Of a DNA stretch of 26,111 nucleotides, positions 10,491-19,408 are shown piece by piece. The translations under genes were made by a program, and so were the position numbers. Each line of letters starts with the position of its first letter. Positions within the stretch are counted from its first letter, which is position 1. The stretch is from the NCBI RefSeq assembly GCF_000003605.2, contig NW_003156735.1, forward strand, positions 45,060 through 71,170, in the 5' to 3' direction. The notes beneath the pieces are model-generated. The model saw only the letters and a program-made list of their open reading frames with translations, searched no databases and was not told where the DNA came from. This DNA is from Saccoglossus kowalevskii. Lineage: Eukaryota > Hemichordata > Enteropneusta > Harrimaniidae.

Positions 10491-11225
10491 CAATGTAATA
10501 CGTCACTGAGATGCACCGCTAGTGGTCACTTTCCGCTCAAACTCATGTTTAATTTACGTTTCTTACTGTCGGTTTCATGTAAATAACCAATGTATATTAC
10601 ACGTGTTTTAAAATTCGCATACGACCCATAATAACACTGGGAGACGTGACGAGTGTAGTAATATCATCTAGTGTTGTTTGCTTTAGAAACTTTAGAAACA
10701 AGGTAGCCTAATATTTTCTTTCAAATACAAGTTTTTTTTTCGCGATTTTCTCGTTCATAACTATAGCAAGACTAATCTAAAACATATCAGGTATCAACTT
10801 TGAACCTTGGACTTTCAGAATAGAATAGTATATAACAACGGTGTGACACTGAGAAAAGCTAGCAAGAATATTCTTCAAAAGAGTAATAACAGACGAGCTC
10901 AATGGGGTGGAAGGAAATTACTGTGGTTCTGTTATCGGCAAAATTAAAAACAGTACCTAAGCGTGAGTTTTTGAAATGGTTATTATTCTTATCTGTGTCA
11001 TCCACAGCTAAACTACAAACGTCATCGTTCATGACATTGGAATTAGGAACTTCCATGTGAGATAATTTTATTTATCTACCGACAGTTTGTTAAATTGTAT
11101 AACATTATAAATCAGGTGTCTGTTCTATGAAGCATCTCCTAATCCGAAATGTGAAATTATTCATATAAATCACATGAGGCCGAATTAGCAGTACAACACA
11201 ATGTTACCAAAATACAAACTGCCTA

Positions 11226-11229
<4 letters not shown>
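10491..11229. other. Probable upstream region of the peptide gene; no firm gene
   Basis: This should hold the 5' UTR exon and promoter of the minus-strand gene if it starts nearby, but I cannot place a start site. A 65-codon minus-strand ORF at 10859-11056 has acidic composition and no recognisable domain, and on the plus strand a good acceptor (ATCCACAG, about 11008) is followed by a short open frame. Neither forms a supported gene. Confidence 0.4.
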
Positions 11230-11272
<43 letters not shown>

Positions 11273-11285
11273 GAGGGGAGAGAGG
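11230..11285. repeat. Imperfect (AG)n microsatellite
   Basis: About 56 bases of alternating A and G, with a few GGG interruptions in the right half. On the minus strand it gives the SLSLSL run in a 69-codon ORF, which is a low-complexity artefact. Confidence 0.95.
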
Positions 11286-11997
11286 AAAGGATCCTGCCCG
11301 GAAGTAGCGCTCCATCGCGGAATGTTCGGTAGTTTGTTGCATAATTGAGTGCATCACTAGACAACGTACCTTTGCAAGGCATCGTGTAGCTCAAGGAGCG
11401 CTGCTAATAAAAAAATGTATGAGACAAGAGCTCTTCGAATTTCTTAAAGTGAACTCAAAACGGAGTATCCCTGTTATTATATTAAACGTGTTGGAGCCCT
11501 ACATACACAAATTGGCCATCAGCCGATTATAGTCGGTTTGTACCTGAAATCAAATAAATGATATATTTTCAGTGCAGTATTTTTTTATAATTATTATATT
11601 TTTTTTAGTTATTATTACTTCACGATAATTAATACTTTTTACCCATGACATCGAAACTAGCTTTAACAAAAATAAAAAATGGAAGGCCTGATTTACAAAG
11701 CCACAATAATGGACGTATTTTAATATATTCACCTTTGGGGTTCACTCCACACATCAGTAAATTTGAAGAGATTGTGAGCGCTTGCTACGTGGTAAATGGA
11801 CATTGTTATTTATACCTATGGCTAATATTGCACCGCCAGCTATGATTACTTTTAGACAGATCACTGACATGCCTTATTAATGCATGATAACCGCAAGCCG
11901 TTGAGCACCGCACGAATCCTCCTAATGGCGTAGTCATTGTAGTTAGATTTCCAGGAACATTTTTTCCTTCTTAGACAGTTACGGTAACTTCTTCTAG
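11286..11997. other. No supported gene
   Basis: AT-rich sequence with short chance ORFs on both strands and T-rich runs around 11580-11640. Nothing recognisable was found. Confidence 0.6.
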
Positions 11998-12208
11998 ATT
12001 CAACAGGAAAGCATATGACATGATTCTGATCCTAATTGCGTTAATACATCCTTCTAAGATTGTATATAATAGCGAATTAAATTGCACGGACAACATTGAT
12101 GAGGAATACAGTATACGATCTCGTCACAACACAATTTATAAAAAAAAAAATTATTTAATGATGCGACTGTGTCAAACATTTTATGTTTTGAGACAATGTT
12201 TATTGTAA
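11998..12208 (+). CDS. Weak candidate small secreted protein ORF
   Basis: A plus-strand acceptor (AACTTCTTCTAG, ending 11997) is followed by a 62-codon ORF from ATG 12020 to TAA 12206-12208. It begins MILILIALIHPSKIVYNS, which resembles a signal peptide, and then reads ELNCTDNIDEEY before a basic, Tyr- and Leu-rich tail. A weak donor (GTATAC) at 12111 would end the exon in phase 1 after residue 30. Hydrophobic I/L runs arise easily in AT-rich DNA, and an A9 run lies inside the ORF. No family is recognised, so this may be chance. Confidence 0.2.
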
Positions 12209-14138
12209 CCCCATTTGTACCTAGTCACAAGCACAAATAAACTTCACCAGTTCTTGATCAAATAAATAAATAATATAACACAGATGAATTGTAATCGTTC
12301 GTAACCCATATAAATAAGCGATTTTATATTAGAAGTAATATTTTGATACTAATAATCATTGGATTTGGGAGATACCGAAATGACCACCCACACTTCCTAT
12401 ATATGATATGAACGTAATGGGTAATAGTTTTATAATTCTACCTCATAAACTACATTGTTATATTCATCTCGTTTGCAATAAAACTCAGATTCTACATGTC
12501 ATTGAAATCAATGCATTTAAATACATTTAAACCCACAAATAAAGCACACTGTTTTTTTATGTGACAGCTAGTTGCTGATATATCAAATTGTCAGGTTAGC
12601 ACTTGGCAAATGCATTTTAATATTAGTTACAATATCTACGCAGGTAGTAGCGGTAGTGGGTAAAGTTAATAGTTTCATTACACCTGAATGAAATGGCACT
12701 TGAATGAAATAACTGACCTTGTAGTCTCTACAGCGTGGCAAGAATACAGTTGTATGTATGATATCATTCATGTATATTTGACTTTTTCCTTATAGAGAGT
12801 GCATGAGCGACGATTTTCCATTGTTCACTCTCACAGCGCGAAGGTTACACTTTGTTGCGGAAGTGTAATTAAATATTTTTCACATGCAATTTCAATAAAT
12901 CTAATAATAATAAGAATAATAATAGAAAAAAAAACCGGTGTTTGTATTTTTCGAAACTAGTCAATACACGCATGCATATTCATGGTAAATATATATTTTA
13001 AAATCTGTAGCCGTATTTTGAATCGATTTTCTACCGCGGATAAAAAATTCTGCTGAACATTCAGTTGCATTTCGTCCGACCGCATATGGGTATATAAATT
13101 CATTTCATGGTATCCCACGGTGATTGGTAATACGATTACACCATGATACATAACGTGAACCGTGTGAGTAGGATATATTCAGTCGAACATCTCGACATCT
13201 AGTAAATTATTTGGCAAACATAAATTCAAACTGCACCTACTTCTATGATCTGAATGAATTACCATGATACTCCTGATTGAATTTTACAAATTTTAAAAGT
13301 TATTAATGTTAAAAGTCGTATTTTCTTTCAGCGATGTAACAAGTGCATTACAGCGAAAACTTAAGCACATATAAAGTTACGTTTTTTGTTTTGTTTGTTT
13401 TTTTTTGGAAAATTAATTTGATCCAACCTGGAGAGCATACAACGAAATATATTAGCGCATCAGTTTCTATTAGATTCAAATATGATAGAAATCAATACAC
13501 AGCTTGTATATATGATACAAATCCGCGAGGTAAAGTAGTTTACACAATCCCACGAGATTACACCTAGGTAGATTATCAGATGTCATCGGAATAGATAATA
13601 TAATAAAGAAGCGTTTACCTAGGGAGTGTGCTAATGAATGCAGTTATATTGATGTGCAATTGACATGGGTGCAACATTAGTAAATCGATCAGGTCCACCC
13701 CGGGCTAATATACGCATTAAGTAAAACAAGAAAGACATGCTGAACAGTCTCGCTGGGAAGGTACGCGTATCACGAAGCAGCCGTAAGATTGTAACCTACT
13801 CAACTTACTCGGGGAAACTATCTTTCCGTCGAATCAGGTACATCCACATATGATCGGGCATTCACGCGATTTGATTGTAATTTGATGGTATTTGGCTTAT
13901 AAAAATGGCATTTTTAGACGCAATATTACTGTGAGAAAAAACGCCCCTATTTTCCAATCGATTGAGTTGTGTATATGATTCAAGTAATCATTCGATTTGA
14001 TATTGACAATAGCAAATGATACAACCTTTTTAAATCCCTTATTCGTTTAGTGAAATAAAAATAATCGGTTGATTGATCGATTATTATATGGTCATTTAAA
14101 AAAAACGGCCAATACTTTGGCGATATAGCGTACATGAG
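12209..14138. other. No supported gene
   Basis: AT-rich, with a short AAT-rich stretch at about 12901-12925 and a T-rich run near 13381-13409. A good plus-strand acceptor (TTTTCTTTCAG) ends at 13331 but leads only to short frames. Confidence 0.6.
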
Positions 14139-14166
14139 AATACAATACAATACAATACAATACAAT
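14139..14166. repeat. (AATAC)n pentanucleotide microsatellite
   Basis: Five full AATAC units and a partial sixth, without mismatches. Confidence 0.95.
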
Positions 14167-15166
14167 TTTAATAAAAATATGAAGTGAATTTCGACTATAC
14201 CTGATATAATGTAGTAAACCTTCCCAGGTATCCCAGGTAAGCAATCGTGGTGGAAATCTCACGGACTAACAACGACGCGTGCTAACTGCGTTACTTATAT
14301 ACTCACTATACCCGGGTCATCAGTGACGAAGGGAAGACGTGGGATGGCGTCTTCTGATTAGATAAAAGTTAATGTAGGCGCCATGACGTCACCAGCGTCT
14401 TCATTGGCCCGAGCTGACACGCAATAAAGCTTCCGCGATCGATTGGGGCGAATCGCCATCCAAATGAGCACGAGGAAGTGCGTAGACTACGATTGCTATT
14501 TCAGTTTTTCCAATAGACTGTTGATGAGTAACAAATCCCGACAAAATGTAAAGGTAAATCCGATGGGTTTTGCATTCATTATTTTCAATTAGTTCGGTAT
14601 TGTTACAAGCCGTGAATTCTAAAATACACGTAATTAAGATATCGATCGTAATCAGCGTTTCCATCATGTAGTCCCGCAGTTTACACGACACACAAGACCC
14701 ATGATGAACATTCTAATAAGTAAGAGATTGCTGTTGATTTTTTCCCCTAACAATTTATTCAATACAACGATTGAGGGCGTTTATTTCTAATTACATAGTA
14801 TTATTATATGTGTGAATAGTTTTTAACTAAATTTGACTTAATAGTTGAAAATTAAACATTTTTGTTTTTTACTTCAACCAATCCAAGCCATGAATGAACA
14901 ATGAATACCGGATAAGCTAGATAGATGTTTGGTTTTACATGCTTAATGCATTTTACACGAAACAAAATATATTTACACTTACAAATTAAATAGTATAAAC
15001 GTACAATTTGGTATAATGTATTCTAGACGAATGCCATGATAGTTTACGGCATAAATTTCGGCAAACGGCATTGTCAATAGTATTTTAATTCTTACTATTA
15101 CGTCACTGGGTTATGATGGCGAGGTGTGAGTCACATGAAAGCCATTTTTTTAGTGGGAGGGCCTCC
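14167..15166. other. No firm gene; GC-richer patch with a CRE palindrome
   Basis: Around 14290-14480 the sequence is GC-richer than its surroundings and holds a perfect CRE palindrome TGACGTCA (14384-14391). The minus-strand ORF at 14401-14691 (96 codons) crosses this patch. Its early residues include a hydrophobic stretch, but the length is within what chance allows and no domain is recognised. A good minus-strand acceptor and a GTGAGT donor near 14300-14350 bracket a 47-nt segment without a partner. Confidence 0.4.
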
Positions 15167-15344
15167 AAAGGAAATAATTCGTAATAGTAGTTTATAAATA
15201 TATAAACGCTGCTCGGACTGATAAATATGATATATAGAAAATAATATTTGGTAANNNNNNNNNNNNNNNNNNNNNNNNNNNNNNNNNNNNNNNNNNNNNN
15301 NNNNTACCAAATATTATCTACTATATATCATAAAGGAAATAATT
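15167..15344. repeat. Inverted repeat flanking an assembly gap, bracketed by a 13-bp direct repeat
   Basis: The sequence left of the gap (about 15226-15253, ending ATATTTGGTA) and right of it (15305-15332, starting TACCAAATAT) are reverse complements over about 28 bases with three mismatches. Outside these arms, AAAGGAAATAATT occurs at both 15167-15179 and 15332-15344. A foldback structure explains why the assembly broke here. The direct repeats could be a target-site duplication or an unmerged contig overlap. Confidence 0.75.
15255..15304. other. Assembly gap (50 N)
   Basis: Exactly 50 N, which looks like a placeholder length rather than a measured one. Confidence 0.99.
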
Positions 15345-16754
15345 GACAGACAACATAACGTGTAACCCCATCGTGATATATACATAGGAGCAAGTACATC
15401 ATTTAATTACTTCTAGCAGAAGGTATTGTCCTAATGTAATATGCGTCGAAACCAAATACATAATTGGGGCTGTCAAATGAAGACCGCGGCACCTTTATTC
15501 GATGGTGTGCCCATTGTGCTGTTTCGCTAATGTACCGCATGGGATTTATTTTTGGCCTCGATTTTGTCTCGATCACATTCATAAACCTTCCAACTTAATT
15601 AGCTGTGCTTACGTCGTCAAGAATCAAGTTGTTTTTTTTCTTTCGTTTTCTATGTTTTCAGTACAATCAATAATCGGTAGAACTTCATCAAATGTTTTAA
15701 TAACAATGTTGTTAAAGCAGAGGTGTATGACCAGTTATTGTCAATGATGGTCAATGGTCTCAACTACATTTCTTTTGAAGATATGGTAGCTACATCACAA
15801 AATCAGGATGGTGACGGGAGTACTGATGCGGTTATCTGTGCATTACACGTGTTCAATACAGACACATACATGTCAAAGGCTACGCATGAATATAAACAGT
15901 GACCGTAATTTAACAGGTCTAGTCGGAGGAACATGCATCAAATCTCGTCTTCGTTGTATAATATGGTGTCAAATAATAAACAGTAAAAGTGGAAATATTG
16001 TGTCTGCATATACGTTTGTTTCCATGGACACCATGTTCAACGCAGTGAGACACTGACAGTAAATCAAAAAACTGTAACGCGTGTATGTATATTACCATAG
16101 TAACCGACAATGAATTTCAGTGGAGGTATGGAATCAAGGTTATAGCGCACAATGGAATTCGTCTAAGCCTTTCACTTGGACATCCGAGTACTTGATTCAA
16201 TTTTGTATCTATAAAAATGCTCGTGACGCCAACGGATATATGTGAGAATATACGAATGACAACAATTATTGGTAAATCAAAGTTTCATTTTTTTATTTTT
16301 CAAAAATTAATTATTTCAAATATTCTTTCATCTTACTCACGTGGTACAGATCTAAGAAGCACGCTTAAAGTAAATTATACTGAGAGTGTTTAATAACACT
16401 TAATTAAATTAATTAATTAAATATTGTTTTACATTACAATCATACGCATACAAGAACATGCTAGCAATATGGTAAATATACAAAAAATAAAGCAGTCTGA
16501 TTTAATATATCAGTAAAATATAAAAAAATAGATACCGTAAAACGCATTCAACGCATCTTTAAGTTATTCATAAAAAAACTCCCCAGTGTTGTAATTAAAT
16601 TAACATAATATGAAATGCGACACCATGTAATATCATGCCATCAACTTCAGCATACCAGGTAATGGAACCGTATAGAAATATTGAAATATCAGTTTAAGCA
16701 TAGTAACATTGTTAGGAAATAACTCTAGTGTCTTCTTGTGATTTTACATAACAG
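15345..16754. other. No firm gene; one perfect X-box-like motif
   Basis: A very strong plus-strand acceptor (a T-rich tract to TTTTCAG at about 15661) leads into a 28-codon open frame ending at 15747 that I cannot place in a gene. ATTACCATAGTAAC at 16091-16104 matches the RFX X-box consensus RYYNYYATRRNRAC. AATTAATTAATT-rich sequence lies at about 16400-16424. Confidence 0.4.
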
Positions 16755-16830
16755 GATGCGGAAGTTGAAAGTATGTTCTTTTATAAAATATTAAATATCG
16801 CGATCGCCGTTTATTTTTCCGGGAGTGGTG
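16755..16830 (+). CDS. Candidate plus-strand signal-peptide exon
   Basis: This is a 76-nt exon with good signals at both ends: a pyrimidine-rich acceptor ending ACATAACAG at 16754 and a consensus donor GGTG|GTAAGT at 16831. Only the frame starting GAT GCG GAA is open throughout. Within it, ATG 16773 opens MFFYKILNIAIAVYFSGSG, a plausible signal peptide, and the exon leaves in phase 1. This mirrors the minus-strand peptide gene: 5' UTR acceptor, short signal-peptide exon, donor. A short out-of-frame upstream ATG lies at 16756. Phase-compatible partners are 16954-17015 and, further on, 18699-18922. No family is recognised. Confidence 0.35.
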
Positions 16831-16953
16831 GTAAGTTGAGCTCGATAGAACAGTTCTTCATGCGGTGGTGTAGTCGTCTACAATAAAAACCATGTACAAA
16901 TTCGCGCATACCCATATGGGATTTGACGTATCGAATGAATCTTGTTTTTCAAG

Positions 16954-17015
16954 GAAAGGGCTGTCAATTTCAAGTCGTGCCTATCACCGTACAAGTACAA
17001 CACGCCACATTCTAG
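16954..17015 (+). CDS. Possible second exon following 16755-16830
   Basis: A good acceptor (CTTGTTTTTCAAG, ending 16953) is followed in phase 1 by KGCQFQVVPITVQVQHATF and TAG (17013-17015). Joined to 16755-16830 across a 122-nt intron it gives a 39-residue secreted product with one cysteine. The G-C-x(8)-T-V pattern superficially resembles the start of glycoprotein-hormone alpha-2 subunits, but the rest of the cystine knot is missing, so I give this no weight. In phase 0 the same acceptor opens a longer frame (see next entry). Confidence 0.2.
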
Positions 17016-17193
17016 TTTGAAAAAAATTCACATAACAAAACAACGTCGTTGGTGTCGCCGCGAACCGTGGGAGCCATTTTCCTGTCACGAGTGTGCGATT
17101 TGCAATTGTTTACGAAGTACTGACACGTTGTCGGATGCCCCAATGTCACTTGAAGCGGACAATGCCTTCACAAATGATGTAGATAAGGGTTAG
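16954..17193 (+). CDS. Alternative phase-0 open frame with six cysteines after the same acceptor
   Basis: From the acceptor at 16953, phase 0 gives 79 residues to TAG 17191-17193. It contains the basic run KQRRWCRR, then a cluster SCHECAICNC, then an acidic tail. There are six cysteines in total. The GC content rises over 17041-17170. The phase does not match the exon at 16755-16830, so another upstream exon would be needed. No known domain is recognised, and it overlaps the previous candidate; at most one of the two is real. Confidence 0.2.
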   Translation, partial: ERAVNFKSCLSPYKYNTPHSSLKKIHITKQRRWCRREPWEPFSCHECAICNCLRSTDTLSDAPMSLEADNAFTNDVDKG

Positions 17194-17673
17194 AGATAAT
17201 ATATTTGTATGTAATCATAAATTATAAATGTATTAACGGAAATCCGGACACAAACACAAAATCTACGTCAACGTTGTGGAACGTGTATAGTTTTAATCCT
17301 CTTTGCGGGTCACGGCAGAAAATACGCTCAATGATTCCGGATACAGATGATACGTTACCGTGTAACGCCGAACCTCTCATTTTGAAAGCTGTTACTCACA
17401 GTTTTGACATTTGTAGATTTACGTAAAATTACATGAATGTTTCATAATATATTACAATATATGTGAGACATTATTACAATCTAGCAGATAGCATATGCAC
17501 GTGTAATATTAACCGGTATGAATCGTAATATATTGTTCAAACTTGGCAGAACTAAATTTTCGTAAAAGCGTATATTATTTATCATATTTAATCATTCAGC
17601 CTAAACTTGATTATATACAATGATAACATGGTACTCACTCATCATCCCTCCCCCACCACCAGTGACCAAGACC
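17194..17673. other. No supported gene
   Basis: AT-rich sequence with only short chance frames. Confidence 0.6.
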
Positions 17674-17704
17674 GCTGCCATGGCAACCGATATTTGAAAC
17701 CAAT
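17674..17704. promoter_or_regulatory. RFX-type X-box with adjacent CCAAT box
   Basis: GCTGCCATGGCAAC (17674-17687) matches the X-box consensus RYYNYYATRRNRAC bound by RFX factors. Twelve bases on lies CCAAT (17700-17704, in ACCAATCA), the NF-Y site. RFX and NF-Y sites occur close together in several known promoters, including those of ciliary genes and MHC class II. A C-rich tract (17646-17661) sits just to the left. On the minus strand the X-box also supplies an ATG in good Kozak context, opening MAAVLVTGGGGGMM before a GTGAGT donor, but the Gly run comes from the C-rich tract and is not trusted. The consensus alone is expected about once in this much DNA by chance. Confidence 0.3.
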
Positions 17705-18070
17705 CAGCTATTCATTTCCCGTGCTTGTATAATAATTTGCCTGTCATGTTGCTGTCAATGTCATTGTCGTCGGAGAAATTATAAGCGTGGCCAATTACGT
17801 ATTGTATATTTGCAAACAATGATGATTACATCTTATAGTGTATGTAATGTCATTGAGTGCACGTTTTTGGAAATGTGTGTGTAATTTGTCGATCTGCTCA
17901 AATCACTATTTTTTCCATATGTACATTGCGCGAATATCTTTAATTAAAAACGTGAACTTCAGTTTTTTTGTTTTTTTTCCACGATTTGCTAAATATATTA
18001 TTACGCGAAGCAATAAACCCGTATATATATAGTACTTATATTATAGCGTTATCGATACCAGTCGATTTTA

Positions 18071-18078
18071 TGACGTCA
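18071..18078. promoter_or_regulatory. Perfect CRE palindrome TGACGTCA
   Basis: An 8-bp CREB/ATF consensus site. It is one of three in the window (also 14384-14391 and 23616-23623), and this one lies between the X-box/CCAAT pair and the GC-rich peak. Confidence 0.3.
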
Positions 18079-18258
18079 TTGCAGCAGATTATTCGCGATA
18101 ATGTATTACATTATTGAGCATCAAGGCCCTGTGTCATGGATATGAATACAATGTTGTTTTGGAAAACGAATAAAGGAGAAACTATTGAAAAAAAAGAGAA
18201 ATTGTTAGATATCAAGTATTTAGTATCAAAATCAGCATCAAATGAAACGGTCCATTAC

Positions 18259-18440
18259 CAATAACAGCGGATTTCAATATCGAAATCAGACAATTTTGTG
18301 AAGGCGTCATCGTTTTCTCTGTACGCTAACGCGCGTTCGGTCGAAGCGTTCCATCTAGTACGCGCGCTTCTAGATTCCGCAACTGATGCCGCTCCCGATG
18401 CCGCTGTCCTGGTGGCCTCTTGGTTAATAGTTCGCCCCAT
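18259..18440 (-). CDS. Candidate first exon in GC-rich patch, unknown protein
   Basis: ATG 18438-18440 sits in fair Kozak context (ACACGATGG) and opens a 61-codon frame starting MGRTINQEATRTAASGAA. It continues Ala-, Ser- and Arg-rich and ends acidic (NDDAFTKLSDFDIEI). A donor-like TTATTG|GTAATG at 18258 would end the exon in phase 2; without splicing it stops at TAA 18255-18257. There is no signal peptide or known domain. The frame lies in DNA of about 58% GC with many CpG, where stops are rare, and the opposite strand is also open over 18265-18453, so the coding strand is uncertain. Confidence 0.25.
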
Positions 18441-19010
18441 CGTGTTGATGAAGTGAGGTTAACCGAGGATAATTTATCCAAGCAAATGCGATAAACGCTC
18501 TGTTTTTGTAGTGAGAAGTACCACACAATTTGCGAAACGAGATCGACGATGACCGACGTGACTTTTCTCAGCGTCGGCTACCGGTAAATGTCACAGTCCG
18601 GGCACAGTTTACATAAGCAAAAGAAAGTATCCGTGTTTTCAGGTGTGTATTTTTTATTTATACAGTCAGATTAAAATCACTGTTTGTTCTCCTTCTAGGA
18701 TGGCTAACACCCACCAGCTTTCTAGCTGCAGTACATGTATTTGTAAAATCACCGACCTCCCGTGGAATTTCAAATAACTATTACACAGACAGGACAGTTG
18801 CCAATAACATCTACCTTGATGGTTTGAAAATACTAGTGGGATGGGGTAACGATGTAACTACGTACATGTACCCCGGGTACGCACCCATACGCACCGTCAG
18901 CTGGACCACTGCAGCGATCTAGCGTAGCGTAGTGCAAGGCCGCGAAGGACACCGATCGATACGGCGTACCAGTTACGGCGTGATGTTCGCTCGGACGATC
19001 ACTGCAATGC
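18300..19010. promoter_or_regulatory. CpG-rich, promoter-like region (two peaks)
   Basis: By hand count, 18301-18420 is about 58% GC with about 16 CpG, and 18841-19010 is also about 58% GC with frequent CpG. The surrounding DNA is strikingly more AT-rich. Clustering of GC and CpG with candidate first exons suggests a promoter, possibly bidirectional, but no TATA box or start site can be fixed. Confidence 0.35.
18699..18922 (+). CDS. Candidate plus-strand exon after a strong acceptor, unknown protein
   Basis: A strong acceptor (TGTTCTCCTTCTAG, ending 18698) is followed in phase 1 by a 73-codon open frame to TAG 18920-18922. It starts WLTPTSFLAAVHVFVKSP, includes NNIYLDGLKILVGWG and ends YAPIRTVSWTTAAI. 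The composition looks protein-like, but there is no recognised domain. It has the phase needed to follow the signal-peptide exon at 16755-16830. Its right part lies in GC-rich DNA where long frames arise more easily. Confidence 0.25.
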
Positions 19011-19249
19011 TACTCCACACATCAGTTACTCATTCACTCACAATGTACATGAGCTCAATACAATAATATTTGATGGATTAAAACTAGTTTCTTTCCAAAT
19101 GAGATTGTGGAAGCAATTTCCAGAAAGACATTGTTAATTATTCAGATTCACGGGCCAGTGACTGTGAAACTACTCTGTTCACTGTGGATTTTTCTCCAAA
19201 TTGTTCTGCTTTTTAGAGCCAGCAAATCCCCTGGTATTGACAACGCTAC

Positions 19250-19408
19250 AAAATAACAACAATAATGAACTCCCCGACAACCCATAATGGACTCAAGCAA
19301 ACTTTGTGCTCCATATATGTACTCGGCTCATGCCTCGTACATATATGTCGCATAAAGTGAGCTTCCGCCCATTATGGGTTGGCGGGTCGTTCATTATTGT
19401 TAAAATAA
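19250..19408. mobile_element. Palindromic MITE (145 bp) with 7-bp target-site duplication
   Basis: The outer arms 19258-19290 and 19369-19401 are reverse complements over 33 bases with three mismatches. The palindrome continues inward, less perfectly, to an exact 11-bp pair (19312-19322 with 19337-19347) around a 14-base loop. AAAATAA occurs directly on both sides (19250-19256 and 19402-19408), a likely target-site duplication. No transposase is encoded, so this is a non-autonomous foldback element. Transcribed, it would form a long hairpin. Confidence 0.75.

Noticed and set aside
14401-14691. 96-codon minus-strand ORF with a hydrophobic N-terminal stretch
   Set aside because: A length near 96 codons is expected a few times by chance in this much AT-rich DNA. 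No domain or splice support.
17640-17693. Minus-strand MAAVLVTGGGGGMM before GTGAGT, resembling a Rossmann-fold start
   Set aside because: The Gly run comes from a C-rich tract, and the final Gly of the TGxxxGxG motif is missing. The ATG is part of the X-box palindrome.
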